This document shows positions 23,182-33,539 of a stretch of DNA of 64,000 nt, in pieces. The position numbers were made by a program, and so were the translations under genes. Origin of the DNA: Pseudoips prasinana. Its lineage: Eukaryota; Arthropoda; Insecta; Lepidoptera; Nolidae. Location: the NCBI GenBank assembly GCA_951640165.1, contig OX621259.1:2976001-3040000 (forward strand). The letters run 5' to 3'. Every line of letters begins with the position of its first letter. Position 1 is the stretch's first letter. The notes beneath the pieces were generated by a model. The model saw only the letters and a program-made list of their open reading frames with translations. It made no database searches and was not told the origin of the DNA.

Positions 23182-24006
23182 AAAAAAAAAAAAAAAAAAA
23201 TTGCGTTTATTTCGTTAAATTTGTACAATTAAGTTGCCGGGGCTTCCCAGAAAGTAATCCGAAGATACTTGAGATGGGATAAACCTCGCTCTCCCTCGAT
23301 TAGTTAACACTTTTTATTTGTGCTAAAAGGTATGAGTTACACATTTTATATAAAACCAATAATAAGAAAATTAAAATCGTGTTTAAGGCAGTGTGTGAAA
23401 ATTAGAGTGTGTTTAGTATAAACGTGTGTTTAAACATGTGTTTATGAGTGTGTGAATATATAATTTGTGTGTATGTGTGGGTGTGTGAATGAGTGGGCGT
23501 GTGTATGTGTGAATGAGTGTAGAGGTGTGCTGGAGTGTGTGTGTGAGTGAATGTGTGTGGTATGTGTTTATGTGTGTGTGAGTGTATGTGTTTATGTGTG
23601 TGTGAGTGTATGTGTTTATGTGTGTGTGTGTGTATGTGTTTGTGTATCTGTGTGCTTGACGTTCAACCCGAAGTCACCAGAATGCCTTCCACTGCATCAT
23701 AATTAATTGTAAAGAGCCATTCCGTCAATGTCTTCTTACACTCATACAGCTGCATAGGGTAAATGTTAAGTATGCGATTAACTTTGTTATAAACGCGTGG
23801 GGCTTGACTTACATTTTGGCGACTAGCAAAAATTGAACGTGCTGAGTATGTAGGGGCCACTATATCACATCGTCTTTTTTTAAGTTTGGGATGGCTGAAG
23901 GGTAGAATTTTGTGATATCTTAGTACCATGTGTAGTATGTAAAGTTTTCTAACGGAGAGTAGCTTAGAACTTGCGTATAGAGTTTCAGTAGGGAACCTGT
24001 CTGAAC
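23182..24006 (-). mobile_element. 5'-truncated LINE inside LINE E RNase H, with T-type tail
   Basis: Flanked by CAGAT at 23177-23181 and 24007-24011. It splits the LINE E frame exactly after NKLAD. The minus strand encodes about 110 C-terminal residues of a LINE reverse transcriptase (TLYASSKLLSVRKLYILH, RRCDIVAPTYSARS, APRVYNKVNRIL; stop at 23663), then a GT-rich 3' UTR. Oddly, the 3' end of this minus-strand element is a homopolymer of T, seen as A18 at 23182-23199 on the plus strand, instead of A. Confidence 0.75.
23405..23652. repeat. GT-rich microsatellite
   Basis: About 250 bp of interrupted GTGT/GTAT repeats in the 3' UTR of the minus-strand LINE. Three near-identical GTGTATGTGTTTATGTGT units sit near its right part (about 23,560-23,640). 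Confidence 0.8.
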
Positions 24007-24574
24007 CAGATGCATCGGCTAAAGACGCGGTTTCCAGTAGCTTTGCGGACCTGAAATATTATTATGCCCAAATATATGACATTCTTCACTCCTCCAAAAT
24101 AGACCTGGCTGAGTCCTGGCAGTGTTCTTGGACTGAATCGAGTAGGACAAAGGGTGGACTTTATGCCTCTATTCAACCTGTAATCCCATCCAAACCATGG
24201 TTTTACAAATTTAAAAAGGTTCCCAAGACTGTTATCTCAGTTATCTGCAGGATTCGTCTTGGCCATTGCTGCACCCCAGTTTTTCTCCATAAAATTAGAG
24301 TCCGTGACAATTCATTGTATGAGTGTGGTCTGGACGATGGTACTCTGGACCACATTTTTCTTTGTTGTCAATTAAATAAACCCTTCCCTTTAGAACAGAT
24401 CTCCTCAAAAATAAAAATTCAGTACCCAGTTAATGTTCGGCACCTACTATCTTACTTTCCAAATCCCCATATAATTGTTGCTTTTATTAAATTAATTTTT
24501 TCTAACACGATAAAGCTATAGTATAATAAATATTAAGTATTCTATTGTTGTTTGGTTTACATATCATTATTATA

Positions 24575-25978
24575 TTCAACTAAATGAACTAAAAAAAATG
24601 CGAAAATATTAGATTTAGTCCCATCGACCGTATTTTTAGGATTGACACTTGATTCAAAATTGCAATGGGGTCCTCAGATTGAAAAGTTAGCAGGTAAATT
24701 AAGTTCGGCTTCCTATGCTGTCTGGAAAATAAGGCAATTGTCAGATGAACAAACTGCTAGATTAGTGTATTTCGCGTATTTTCATAGCATTATGTCGTAT
24801 GGCATTCTGCTGTGGGGTTCGGCGGCTGACATAGGTACTATTTTTGTATTGCAGAAAAGAGCAGTCAAAGCCATTTATGGTTTAGGCAGTCGCGATTCTT
24901 TGCGAAATTTGTTTAAAGAAATAAATATACTTACTGTGCCATCGGAATATATATATCAGAATATAATGTTTGTTAGAAAAAACATTCATAATTATAAAAA
25001 GAAAAGTGAACTGCATAATATAAATACTAGGAATAAAAACAAACTAGCCATGCCAGGCTTTAGAGTAAGCAAAACTAATAAATCATTTTTAGGAAATTGT
25101 ATTAGGTTTTATAACAAGCTTCCTACTCAAATTACTGATCTGCCTGACACAAGTTTTAAAACACATATTAAACGTGTACTTATGGCTAGGGGTTATTACA
25201 CCACTAAAGAGTACATCGATGACAAAGACGTCTGGCTCTCACTTCCTACCTGCACATTGCTCGCTGGAGATCTTGTAGCCATATGGACATGACTGATCTG
25301 CTGTGTTACGTGAACTATCTGTAAATGATTGCTATCATATACTTAATTTAAAATTATTGACTCTGTCTCAAAATGAATAATGTTATTGTTTCGAAGTTTT
25401 TCTTTTGTATACCTAAATATAATCTAAAATAATAAGCATTCAGACAACCGATCGAGCATATGTTGTGTTTGCCTACTAAATAATTACTCTAATTGGACCA
25501 AATCCCGTGTTCATATCCGCTTGAGTATGTTTCGCCGGACCGTCTCAACTGGGTCGTGTTGAAACCGGTAGTAGATGAACCCACTGAGTTTGTTTCGCTG
25601 GGTCTTCTCAGTTGGGGCGCATTGGATCCGGTGGTAGCATTAAAGCGCGACCGTCGTTATTAACACAAGGTCCGTCATAATAATAATACCTTTAATATAG
25701 ACAGAACCATTGACAATATGTAGTAAAAATATTAGACTTAAACTAGATAATTAAACATAATCTCTTGACAATAACTTGATACGAGCTAGCTAAATATCAT
25801 TTCTGTAATAAAATAAATTTTATAAATGTTTTCATACAAGATGTACCTAAATATCTATGTTACTAGAAATAATATCTAATGTATACAACTATATTACTAC
25901 AAACATGTTCTGACTATTTACAAGCGCTTTTTTAAAGTCTACGTGAATAAAAACCTTTTTTATTTTATTTATTTATTT
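24575..25978 (+). mobile_element. 5'-truncated CR1-like LINE inside LINE E 3' UTR (LINE F)
   Basis: Flanked by a perfect 9-bp direct repeat ATTATTATA (24566-24574 and 25979-25987). The coding remnant 24,595-25,292 is the reverse transcriptase thumb and C-terminus (VFLGLTLDSKLQW, YGILLWGSAADIG, QKRAVKAIYGLG, FYNKLPTQITDLP, GYYTTKEYIDD). The 3' UTR contains two imperfect 55-bp tandem units (about 25,520-25,630) and ends AATAAAAACC then a T/A-rich tail. Fragments of this 3' end recur at 35,180, 57,838 and 58,555. Confidence 0.82.
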
Positions 25979-26158
25979 ATTATTATACCTATTTGTGTTT
26001 GTCTTTTGTTCCAGGGTCCATATTAACGCCTTAATTGTACAATTTACAACAATATTGATTAATTGCATTTTGGATTCCCATGAGTAGTCATTACATGACA
26101 CTGGCAGAAATTGCTGGAAAAGCCAGCAGATTGCCGTAAGAAAAAAAAAAAAAAAAAA

Positions 26159-27670
26159 GTATGTCGATACAAACAAGAATTAACTATTTTTGAAAAGTTT
26201 TCTAGTATTAATAAACTCACAAGAATAATAGCTTACCTGTATAGATTTATTAATAATTGTAAATTGCCTTGTCAGTATAGAGCAAGTGTGCCATATTTAA
26301 CAGTAAAAGAGCTAGATCATGCATTAAAAATAATAATAAAAAATGAACAAGGTAAACACTTGTCACATGAAATCAATTGTTTAAAAAATAAAAGGCCTAT
26401 TAAGTCAAGTTTAATTCACTTGAGTCCCTTTCTTGATGGCTTAGGATTGCTTCGTGTTGGTGGTAGATTGGAGAATTCCAACCTATCTTATGAGCAGATG
26501 CACCCTATCATATTACCAAACCATTCATTTATAACTAATGCAATAATTGAAAGAGAACACAAGAATTTGTTGCATGCAGGACAGAAGTTAGTTTTGGCTA
26601 ATTTAAATCAAAGAATTCATATTGTTAATGGTCGAAGAGAGGTCAGTAACATTCTTCACAAGTGCATTATTTGTTTTAAGCTCAAAGCAAAGGCTTCTGA
26701 GCAATTAATGGGTTCTCTACCTGCTGGGAGAGTGACTCCAGCCAGAGCATTCGAGAGAGTAGGAATAGGCTATGGGGGGCCCGTCGCAATAAAAATGCAC
26801 CGTGTTAGAAAGCCAATGATATTAAAATCATACATAGTCCTATTTGTTTGCTTCTTAACTAAAGCAGTGCACATTGAATTGGTTACGGATTTAACTACAG
26901 AGAGTTTTTTAAATTGTTTAAAAAGATTTATATCACGTCGCAATAGGCCTAGTGAAATACATTGTGATAATGCCAGTAACTTTAGAGGTGCAAGCAATGT
27001 TCTGAAACAGTTATACCTATTGCAATCAAATATGGATCATCAAGGTAGGATACATACTTTTGCAGCTGAGCAGGGTATCCAATTTAAATTTATACCTAGC
27101 TATTCCCCAGTATTCGGAGGACTCTGGGAGGCAGGAATAAAGAGTGTTAAGTATCATATAAAGAGGGTTGTAGGAGATACCGTTATGACATATGAAGAAT
27201 TCAACACTGTTTTGATCCAAATAGAAGGTATATTAAACTCGCGGCCCCTAACAGCGTTATCAACTTCTGATACAACTGATTATTCTTATTTAACACCGGG
27301 TCATTTTCTAACAGGCAAAACATTGTCATCATATCCTGAACCTGACATAACAGAAGTACCTACTAATAGATTATCTTTTTGGAGAAAATGTACTAAAATG
27401 GTTCAATGTTTCTGGAAGCAGTGGCATAAGCAGTATCTAGTTACATTGCAAAACAGACCCAAGTGGTATAATCATTGCTCAAATGTAAAAGAGGGATCTC
27501 TTGTCATAATTAGGGATCAGAACATATCTTCTCTTCGCTGGCCAATGGCTCGAGTGGTCAAAGTCTATCCAGGCAAGGATACCAAAGTTAGAGCATTAGA
27601 TGTAAAAACCAGTAATGGATTTGTCATGAGAACGAGTGTAGGTAAAATTTGTTTACTTCCTGTAGAGTAG
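26159..27670 (+). CDS. BEL/Pao integrase, intact frame
   Basis: The BEL frame resumes at the duplicated target site and runs to a TAG ending at 27670 with no interruption. It opens with the linker and the H2C2-type zinc-binding region (INLNK-like region, then EREHKNLLHAGQKLVLANL and CIICFKLKAKA). The DDE catalytic core has VCFLTKAVHIELVTDLT, the second aspartate in EIHCDNASNFRGA and the glutamate in GGLWEAGIKSVKYH. The C-terminal region (LNSRPLTALS, LTPGHFLTG, WKQWHKQYL, GSLVIIRDQN, WPMARVVKVYPG) is typical of BEL. It would insert the element cDNA into chromosomes. No separate env follows. Confidence 0.88.
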   Translation, partial: VCRYKQELTIFEKFSSINKLTRIIAYLYRFINNCKLPCQYRASVPYLTVKELDHALKIIIKNEQGKHLSHEINCLKNKRPIKSSLIHLSPFLDGLGLLRVGGRLENSNLSYEQMHPIILPNHSFITNAIIEREHKNLLHAGQKLVLANLNQRIHIVNGRREVSNILHKCIICFKLKAKASEQLMGSLPAGRVTPARAFERVGIGYGGPVAIKMHRVRKPMILKSYIVLFVCFLTKAVHIELVTDLTTESFLNCLKRFISRRNRPSEIHCDNASNFRGASNVLKQLYLLQSNMDHQGRIHTFAAEQGIQFKFIPSYSPVFGGLWEAGIKSVKYHIKRVVGDTVMTYEEFNTVLIQIEGILNSRPLTALSTSDTTDYSYLTPGHFLTGKTLSSYPEPDITEVPTNRLSFWRKCTKMVQCFWKQWHKQYLVTLQNRPKWYNHCSNVKEGSLVIIRDQNISSLRWPMARVVKVYPGKDTKVRALDVKTSNGFVMRTSVGKICLLPVE

Positions 27671-29520
27671 ATTGCTTATCAAGTATGTGCTATGTACCTA
27701 TACATTCCTGAAAAAGGTTGGGTGAGTTCGTTCAGTTAATACAATTTTTATGTTATTACACATCTATAAAAAAAAATGTGGTTTATAGATACTTGTCTAG
27801 ATATCGTGTTCATCTGGACATGGTCTCAATGCCTACATTGGTAGTTAGAAGTTTAAATTTTAGTTTTAAGTTAATTTAAGGAAGTTTTTCTTTATTTAAG
27901 TTTAAAGTTAATGATTAATAAATCAGTCTCTTATCAGTAAAGTATTTTTAAGAAAAGGTGATTGTTTCCTTAAGCATTATTGTTTCTTGTAACAGAAAGA
28001 GTAGTTGGTTACATGTGGTTTATATTCATTAAATTCATTATTCATTTGATAAGAAAATTGTGATGTTTTGAGTAAAGTTATGAGCTAAATATTTCTATAC
28101 CGGGTACATAATAATTAAGTACAACACTATTGTTTTAATTGTCGCTGTAGCTAAGTGCTATAAAAATAAATTAGTTCAGTTGTTAACATCTAAGTTTAAG
28201 TACCTAGTTACCTACATAACTTTGTTGGTATTTGTGTTAATGTTTAAAATGCAAATAAATAAAAAAGAAAATATATATATATATATATATATATTGGACT
28301 TTAGGAACAATTTAGTATATGATTGTAATTTGTAGTTTATCGAAAATAAAAGTATAATTATTTTGCATAGAATAACAACCATGTACGGAAGTGACACTGC
28401 TTGTATTTGGCATAGAGTATTAACAATTAAGTAGATGTAACACTTGATTGTCTATATTTAAAGGAGTAAGGCTAAAATTGTTTCTGTCGCCGCAGCATGT
28501 TCGTTTCCAAACGAACCTAAGTTGTTAATCTGTTCATTCAGACAGTCACTCTTATATTTTAGCGCGGTTTACATGTGTTTTTATAAGTTCGCATTATTAT
28601 CCCTACAATACAGTCCACTAAACCAATGTGTGCATTTTCATTTCATGATAACCAGGACCAGGCTGCACACTTGTGAGCTGGTGTGCTGTGCTTGGGTCTG
28701 GTTTTCGATCGGACAGGATCGAAGCTAGCTGTCGCCTCCGACCAGGTGTGTTTGCATTTGCATTATAACCTCAACTCTAAACTCTCTCAAACTCCCTGCC
28801 TCATTGTTGTTCATGATGATCATACAAACTCACTACGTCATTGAGGAAGTTGATCAACTGTTGTTTTCCCTTTTAATTCACTAGATAACTAGACTGATAG
28901 CTAATTGACATAGCGACCCTCGTACAAGGTTGATTGTTGTCTAAAGAAACTAATTAATTAGAAATGTTTAGATGTTCAGTTTGTTCTTTTCACCAACTAA
29001 GTGTAGACTTATTGTTGTATGTAAATTCAACTCAATTATGAGAATGAATTACCTCATTATACCCAGATGTCTTGTTTTGTATTTACAATATTTTCAATTA
29101 TGGCATTGAATTATACAATATAGTGGATGTAAATTCAACTCGATTATGAGAATGAATTACCTCATTATACCCAGATGTTTTGTTTTATATTTACAATATT
29201 TGTTTTTTTGTAACTCTAGGAGGTGTACAGTACGGGTGTACCATAAGGGTGAACAGACCTGGCTGTCACTGGCACTGGTGTGCTGCGGGGTGACCTGATA
29301 CGGCCGGCTGGGCAGTGGTTGTCACCTAAGCTAAGTTTATTTTTTCTCTAACTTTTTTTTTGTATCTTAAATCGTTAAACCAGCCGAGCGGATCAACAAA
29401 CCTCCCACTATTTTTTTGTTCTTACTAAGTATAAATTAAGATTTATTTTTCTTCGATAACTTTTATTATCTTAAATAAATTAATGTGTACCAAATGGTGG
29501 TGTTTATTATTAAAAACTAG
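27671..29520 (+). other. BEL 3' region, presumed to contain the 3' LTR
   Basis: No supported gene. An A-rich stretch before TGTGG at about 27,777 could be the polypurine tract and LTR start. The end near 29,520 is inferred because R1-like ORF1 coding starts there. The stretch holds a TA repeat (28,271-28,294) and an internal 74-bp direct duplication. Without the 5' LTR the exact LTR cannot be set. Confidence 0.5.
29019..29200. repeat. 74-bp direct duplication in BEL 3' region
   Basis: Units at 29019-29092 and 29127-29200 differ at only a few positions (for example CAATTATG/CGATTATG, GTCTTG/GTTTTG), separated by 34 bp. It is probably an LTR-internal duplication. Confidence 0.85.
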
Positions 29521-30861
29521 TTACAGCTTGTGCCCATCATTCCCGCACTTGCTGCATGTCACGGCCTCCTGCTTGCAATACTTCGCGGGGTGGCCGTATT
29601 GCTGACATCGGTAGCAAATGGTGACGTCGACATAGTCACGCACCTCGACAACGTCCCACCCGATGTAGGCCTTGCCTTTGCCCACCAGCACACTCCGAAG
29701 TTTTGCTGAACACCTAAGCCCCCATAGGCACCTGCTGCTGTTGGGTCGCGTCTTCTTGAATATCGGGTTCAAGTCCCCAGACTTGACGCCCTCAGCCCAT
29801 GGGGTCCCAGCAAGGTTCTGTTCTACTATGTTACTAAGCAACTCCTCCTTGGTGAGGCTGGCGTCCACACCAGCAAAGGCGATAATCGGTTGCTGGTCAA
29901 TTGGCTCTGTGACGCGGAGAGATGGTGGTGCGGCTTTCTTTAAGGCCTCAGCAGCCTGTGTGGACGTCGTCCGGACCATTACCCCTGTGTTACCCACTTT
30001 TCTGACGCTCTCGATTTGGACGCCGAGGGCAGCTGGGTTCAATGCGGTGCAAAGGGCCTTCTTAGTTTCCTCGGCGGTCTGGAAAATGCCGACTTGGTCT
30101 TCTGCGGGGTAAAAAGCTAGGGCAGGGCCGGGACGTGCTGGTATGGGTTTGGGAGCGGAGTTTTTCCCTAGGCATAGAGCGTTGCTGTACGTCTGCTGGT
30201 GTACGTCGGGTGGACGAACTTCGGGTCGTGCTTCAGCGATCGCCAACTTGCTCTCCGCTTCTGCCAGATACAGCAATATGTGCGTCATGATGGCGCCTAG
30301 CCGCTCAGTATGCCCGCTTACCGCAATGATGTCATCTTTATTTAATTTTGAGGACCGTGAGCGTAAGGCGTCCATAACGACCTTGGTTGCCGACGTGGCC
30401 AATCACGCAAGCTGGCTGGCAGAGGCGCGTGTCAACTCGTCGTAGTTGTCGTTGGCGGGCGGCGGCGTGGAGGTTGGTACCGTGTTATCTGCGGGGGGCG
30501 GGTGTGGGCGCTGGTGCGTCGATGCGGCAGTTAGGATAGCCATAGGCCAATATCCACCCATGGGGGGGATATTGGCTCCTCCGGGCCGTTGCAGCTTCTT
30601 CCGCAGGGCCTCTTGCACCATGTCTGGGGACGTGAGAGTCTTACGCTATGCTGATGCGGGGGCGGGGGAACCACAGGCGGGGGCCGGGCTAATTGGCCTT
30701 GGTAACGGTGGCTGGTACGGCGTCGGGGGCGATCGGGCTAGTGAGGCGCGGGGGGTAAATCCAGCCTCTGCGCTGATTTTAGCGTCCAACTCCGCCTTCT
30801 TCCGCTCCATAGCGTTTTCGATGAGCTCCCGCTCAACCGTGAACTCGTCCTCCTCTTCCAT
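29521..30861 (-). pseudogene. R1-like LINE ORF1 (gag-like), truncated, two nonsense codons
   Basis: The ATG at 30861 (MEEEDEFTVERELIENAM) starts a GC-rich frame of Pro-rich sequence, then a conserved gag region (GVQIESVRKVGNTGVMVRT, DQQPIIAFAGVDASLTKEEL, GWDVVEVRDYVDVTICYRC) and zinc knuckles CYRCQQYGHPAKYC and CSKCGNDGHKL. This is the layout of R1/TRAS/SART ORF1 proteins. Stops at 30646-30648 (TAG) and 30403-30405 (TGA) lie in the same frame. The sequence is cut inside the second knuckle at 29521, where the BEL 3' end begins, so the rest of this LINE should lie beyond the BEL 5' LTR, left of the window. Its G+C content is clearly higher than its neighbours'. Confidence 0.8.
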
Positions 30862-31202
30862 GGTGGAAGAGGGGGGGGGCTGTACTGTGTTCGGGATCCT
30901 CAGGGGCACCCTTGGGAGCGTCCGCAGTCGTCAGCAACAAAGTCAAAAATTTGTCGGTGGCACCTATGCGATGCCGCGAATTTAGTGTTCAACACTACTA
31001 TATCGGCATACACGAACGCAAACAAATACAAGGTGTCATGCGTACCTGTACCACCTGTGTCCCACGTAGAGTTCGTGGAGACGAGCTCGTGTGTCGCACG
31101 GAGCGAGCACAACACAATAAAAACATGAATACGTCACTGTCGTTAACACACACACAAACAAGATGTATAAGCGTCACTACCGCAGGAAAAACGTCACTAC
31201 CG
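30862..31202 (-). other. Region upstream of R1-like ORF1
   Basis: Probably the 5' leader of the R1-like element, with short CACA-type repeats near 31,140-31,160. No coding frame is convincing. Confidence 0.35.
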
Positions 31203-31313
31203 TGGGAGGACGAACAGACATGTTCATGTACACAAATATCTGTCCTGGGTGGGAATCGAACCCACGACCTCCAGCGTGAAAAGCAAGCATTTTCCAACCA
31301 CGCCAACAGGCTC
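31203..31313 (-). mobile_element. tRNA-derived SINE, family A
   Basis: The minus strand carries a tRNA-like head with an A-box-like TTGGCGTGGTTGG and a B box GTTCGATTCCC (31251-31261 reversed), then the family tail (TGTCTGTT). Other copies are at 46,681, 50,602, 51,577 and a tail-only piece at 46,230. Short anticodon arm and downstream non-tRNA tail argue against a real tRNA gene. Confidence 0.75.
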
Positions 31314-32132
31314 TTTAATAACTTGAAGCAGCGACGTGACATTGAACGTAAGAAATGGCGTAAATTATATATGAGAAGGAACACAAAATTGATATGAATA
31401 TTTACGTGATATCAGTCAGCCTTACATCTACACACCTGTGTCCGTAAGAGGCATCCCTACTGCCACACCTCACTCTCAACGCATACGCGCGAAAATGGCA
31501 AAAGTCTGTTCACTTTAGGGTTGTTTTGGGAGAGCTCTTATGTTTTCCTAATGCTTACAATTCACCGGCAACCCAAGTAGGATGCTGACCTATGTCACAT
31601 TCATTTGACATGTGTTTATGTTTTGCACTGCATATTGTTAATGTTAACGAATATAATATGTAATTTACGGATTTAGCTCTTTCTTTTGCGCGTAATTTCG
31701 CCCCCTCAAATTCCGTTCGCTCCGCCCGATCACGCTTTTGTGACGTATTAACCAGTATTCTCCCCAAGTCAAGCCTGCATAAAGAAGTTTCACTTCAAAA
31801 TACAAGAAGAAAGGAAGAAGTCTTTTATCATAATGGCGTCAGAGTACATGACTACATTCCATAGTATTCCTATGAAATGTTGGCGAGAAAAGATAATAGT
31901 AAAAGAAACTTGACTAAGAAATAATATTATATTGCTTCGTATCGTACTAAACTTATACTCCCAGGTTTTCGCCTCTATTGTCAAATGAAGCCATGAGAAC
32001 CTCTAATATAACTTTAAACGTCATGTAGAAATATCACCAGATTTTAGTTGCGTTGGTCTTCACAGAATTGTGTTTGTAGTATAATCAAGAGGACATTGTC
32101 AAATCTCCTTGCCGTAATGTAGGATAAAAATA
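31314..32132. other. No recognised feature
   Basis: AT-rich sequence without a supported coding frame or repeat that I recognise. Confidence 0.4.
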
Positions 32133-32243
32133 CAGACGCCAGCAAATCCATCTACCCCAATCTGTCAAATTTCTTTTATAGATTTTCAACTTTATCACAT
32201 AAGCATAAAGTTCATTTAAGGTTCATTATTGGGGTAGCTTCTG
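32133..32243 (+). mobile_element. TA-flanked MITE M, degenerate copy 5
   Basis: It starts TA|CAGACGCCAGCA and shares the interior (CTACCCCAATCTGTCAAAT, TTTATAGATTTTCAAC) with the four complete copies at 46-52 kb, but has lost part of the right inverted repeat, ending TTCTG|TA. Confidence 0.75.
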
Positions 32244-32335
32244 TACTCTAATTTCTTGACCAACGGAATCATGTCAGTGCCTACATGATGGCAACAAGGT
32301 AAAGACTGAAATGGAATTCTAATAAAATGTTATGG

Positions 32336-32594
32336 GATTTTTAAGAAAAATGGATCAAGAGCGAGTCGAGCCACGCACAGTTAATGTTTGCATTTAAATG
32401 ACGCTCAATTTGGATTTCGTACTAAGCTCGCAACGGACACTGCCATATTCTACTTAAATAAAACTGTTAAATATTATTTAGACAGAAAAACGAATGTCTA
32501 TGCTTGTTTTCTTCTTTGATTTTTAAGAAAAATGGATCAAGAGCGAGTCGAGCCACGTACAATACCTATGCGTACACTGTGCGTGGCTCGACTC
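32336..32594. repeat. 40-bp direct repeat plus inverted third arm
   Basis: A 40-bp block occurs at 32336-32375 and again at 32518-32557. Its final 13 bases GAGTCGAGCCACG reappear inverted at 32582-32594, 24 nt downstream. The two direct copies bracket a LINE reverse-transcriptase fragment. Confidence 0.8.
32397..32520 (+). pseudogene. LINE reverse transcriptase fragment
   Basis: About 40 codons match the RT block that precedes the catalytic FVDLSKAFD motif: DAQFGFRTKLATDTAIFYL, then TVKYYLDRKTNVYACFLL. The frame ends in TGA at the second 40-bp repeat. It is too short to assign a clade beyond CR1-like. Confidence 0.7.
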
Positions 32595-33539
32595 CGTACG
32601 TACCCGTCACAATACGCGTACTTAGAAGAGGGCTATATACACATAACTAGAGGTATATTGCGTAGTTTTCCTTTTCCATGGAAAGTTTATAAAAGTTCTC
32701 TCCAAGCATTAATTTTATAAGATAGCCGATTATGACTAAGCTGTGATAGCTTAATCTCTTCTTATGACGTGGAAATTTCTCCCATCACTGTATCATTGGT
32801 CGTGCGAAGTGAAAAGGATACTTCGAGATTCTTAATGTAAGGAAAATTCTCGGGAAGTTGGCGGTGTAATATTCACAGAGGTGCCCCGGGGAGGACGTAA
32901 AACTGTCCTGCACTTGAACTCCTTCCCGTTATATCGGGTCACACCGCATCGGCTCACACACTTGTCCAGTATTGCATCATATGCAGATGACTTATCTCCA
33001 TTGAGATGGGTCGGCTGACCGAGCAGAAAGTTATAAGAGCGTATCAAAAAACGACGGCTTAACTATTTCGCGTGACTCTAATAAACATTCAATAATAAAG
33101 CATCGTATTTCGTAATCGTGTCCCTAAATCAAAATATATTAATCCCATCTCACTCTGTTCCTCGTGGAACTTGCCACGTGTATAAATAAATATGTAAACC
33201 ATTAAAAACTTTGTAACATTACACCTGTCGCACGATGCATATTAAAGTGAATATACCATTATTCTCCATTTCAGAGGGCGACACTTCGCTGCGTCTGTTG
33301 TTGGTACATGAAAAAGTTTTAAATTACAATATAAATAATATAAAACAAACCCCAACGTTTGTAGAGTAAAACGGCAATGGTCGCTTTCCATTTACTGCAC
33401 TAAAGGCAAAAGTAGTTTGTGTAATAATTAAATAAAAATTAGTTATAATTCTGTTGCTATAAATTATAAACTACTTTTTATTGAATAACATAACAAACAG
33501 ATTTAATTACGTTTTTAAAATGTTAGCTGAAATATGTCA
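32595..33539. other. Mostly unrecognised; weak SINE-C-like body at 32,845-32,990
   Basis: The stretch 32,845-32,990 (GGGAAGTTGGCGGTGTAAT, GTGCCCCGGGGAGGACGTAA) loosely resembles the body of SINE family C. The rest shows nothing I can support. Confidence 0.3.

Larger units (their letters stand above)
19155..24521 (+). pseudogene. LINE E ORF2: endonuclease, reverse transcriptase, RNase H
   Basis: This product is broken by frameshifts and two inserts. The endonuclease starts with LLQWNARSL, shifts frame in an A8 run near 19,205, continues as FAIAETWLTP, reaches GDFN at 19,543-19,555, and resumes after the insert at 20,334 to end at YGSDHYPIC. A C11 run near 20,790 is another likely shift site. 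The reverse transcriptase (21,203-22,480) has SAPGHDGFPYSFLKF, HYRPIALSPVICKILE, FGFRKGFSTMDSVATL, FLDVSAAYDNV, GLPQGSVLSPLLYS and QFADDLCLYV. RNase H follows at about 22,800-23,181 (FFTDASK, SGECIGILEA, FSDSRSALEA, WIPGHAGIHGNKLAD). After a second insert the C-terminus (24,012-24,521) carries RLGHCCTPVFLHK and DHIFLCCQ. Confidence 0.83.
17574..26158 (+). mobile_element. I-like LINE with RNase H (LINE E), carrying three inserts
   Basis: Plus-strand LINE flanked by an 11-bp direct repeat GTATGTCGATA at 17563-17573 and 26159-26169, ending in an A18 tract. Parts in order are a 5' leader, ORF1 with three CCHC knuckles, endonuclease, reverse transcriptase, RNase H and a C-terminal Cys cluster. RNase H within ORF2 points to the I/LOA side of the Jockey superfamily. 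Without inserts (19567-20330, 23182-24006, 24575-25978) it is about 5.6 kb, close to full length. Many small indels make it a relic. Confidence 0.85.
1..29520 (+). mobile_element. BEL/Pao LTR retrotransposon, split by nested LINEs
   Basis: Plus-strand pieces at 26-904, 4434-5097, 15604-17573 and 26159-27670 follow the BEL/Pao order gag, protease, reverse transcriptase, RNase H, integrase. The gaps are filled by other retroelements with their own tails and target duplications. Without inserts it is about 6.9 kb. The 5' LTR and gag start lie left of the window. The right end abuts a broken R1-like ORF1 at 29,521, which suggests that BEL jumped into that older LINE. Nonsense codons at 5067-5069 and 16621-16623 show it is dead. 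Class assignment is firm; family and LTR limits are not. Confidence 0.85.

Noticed and set aside
27671..29520. Envelope gene of a BEL-type errantivirus
   Set aside because: No long frame, signal peptide or membrane segment is present after integrase.
30143..30985. Plus-strand frames opposite the R1-like ORF1
   Set aside because: Shadows of GC-rich coding on the minus strand. The zinc knuckles are on minus only.
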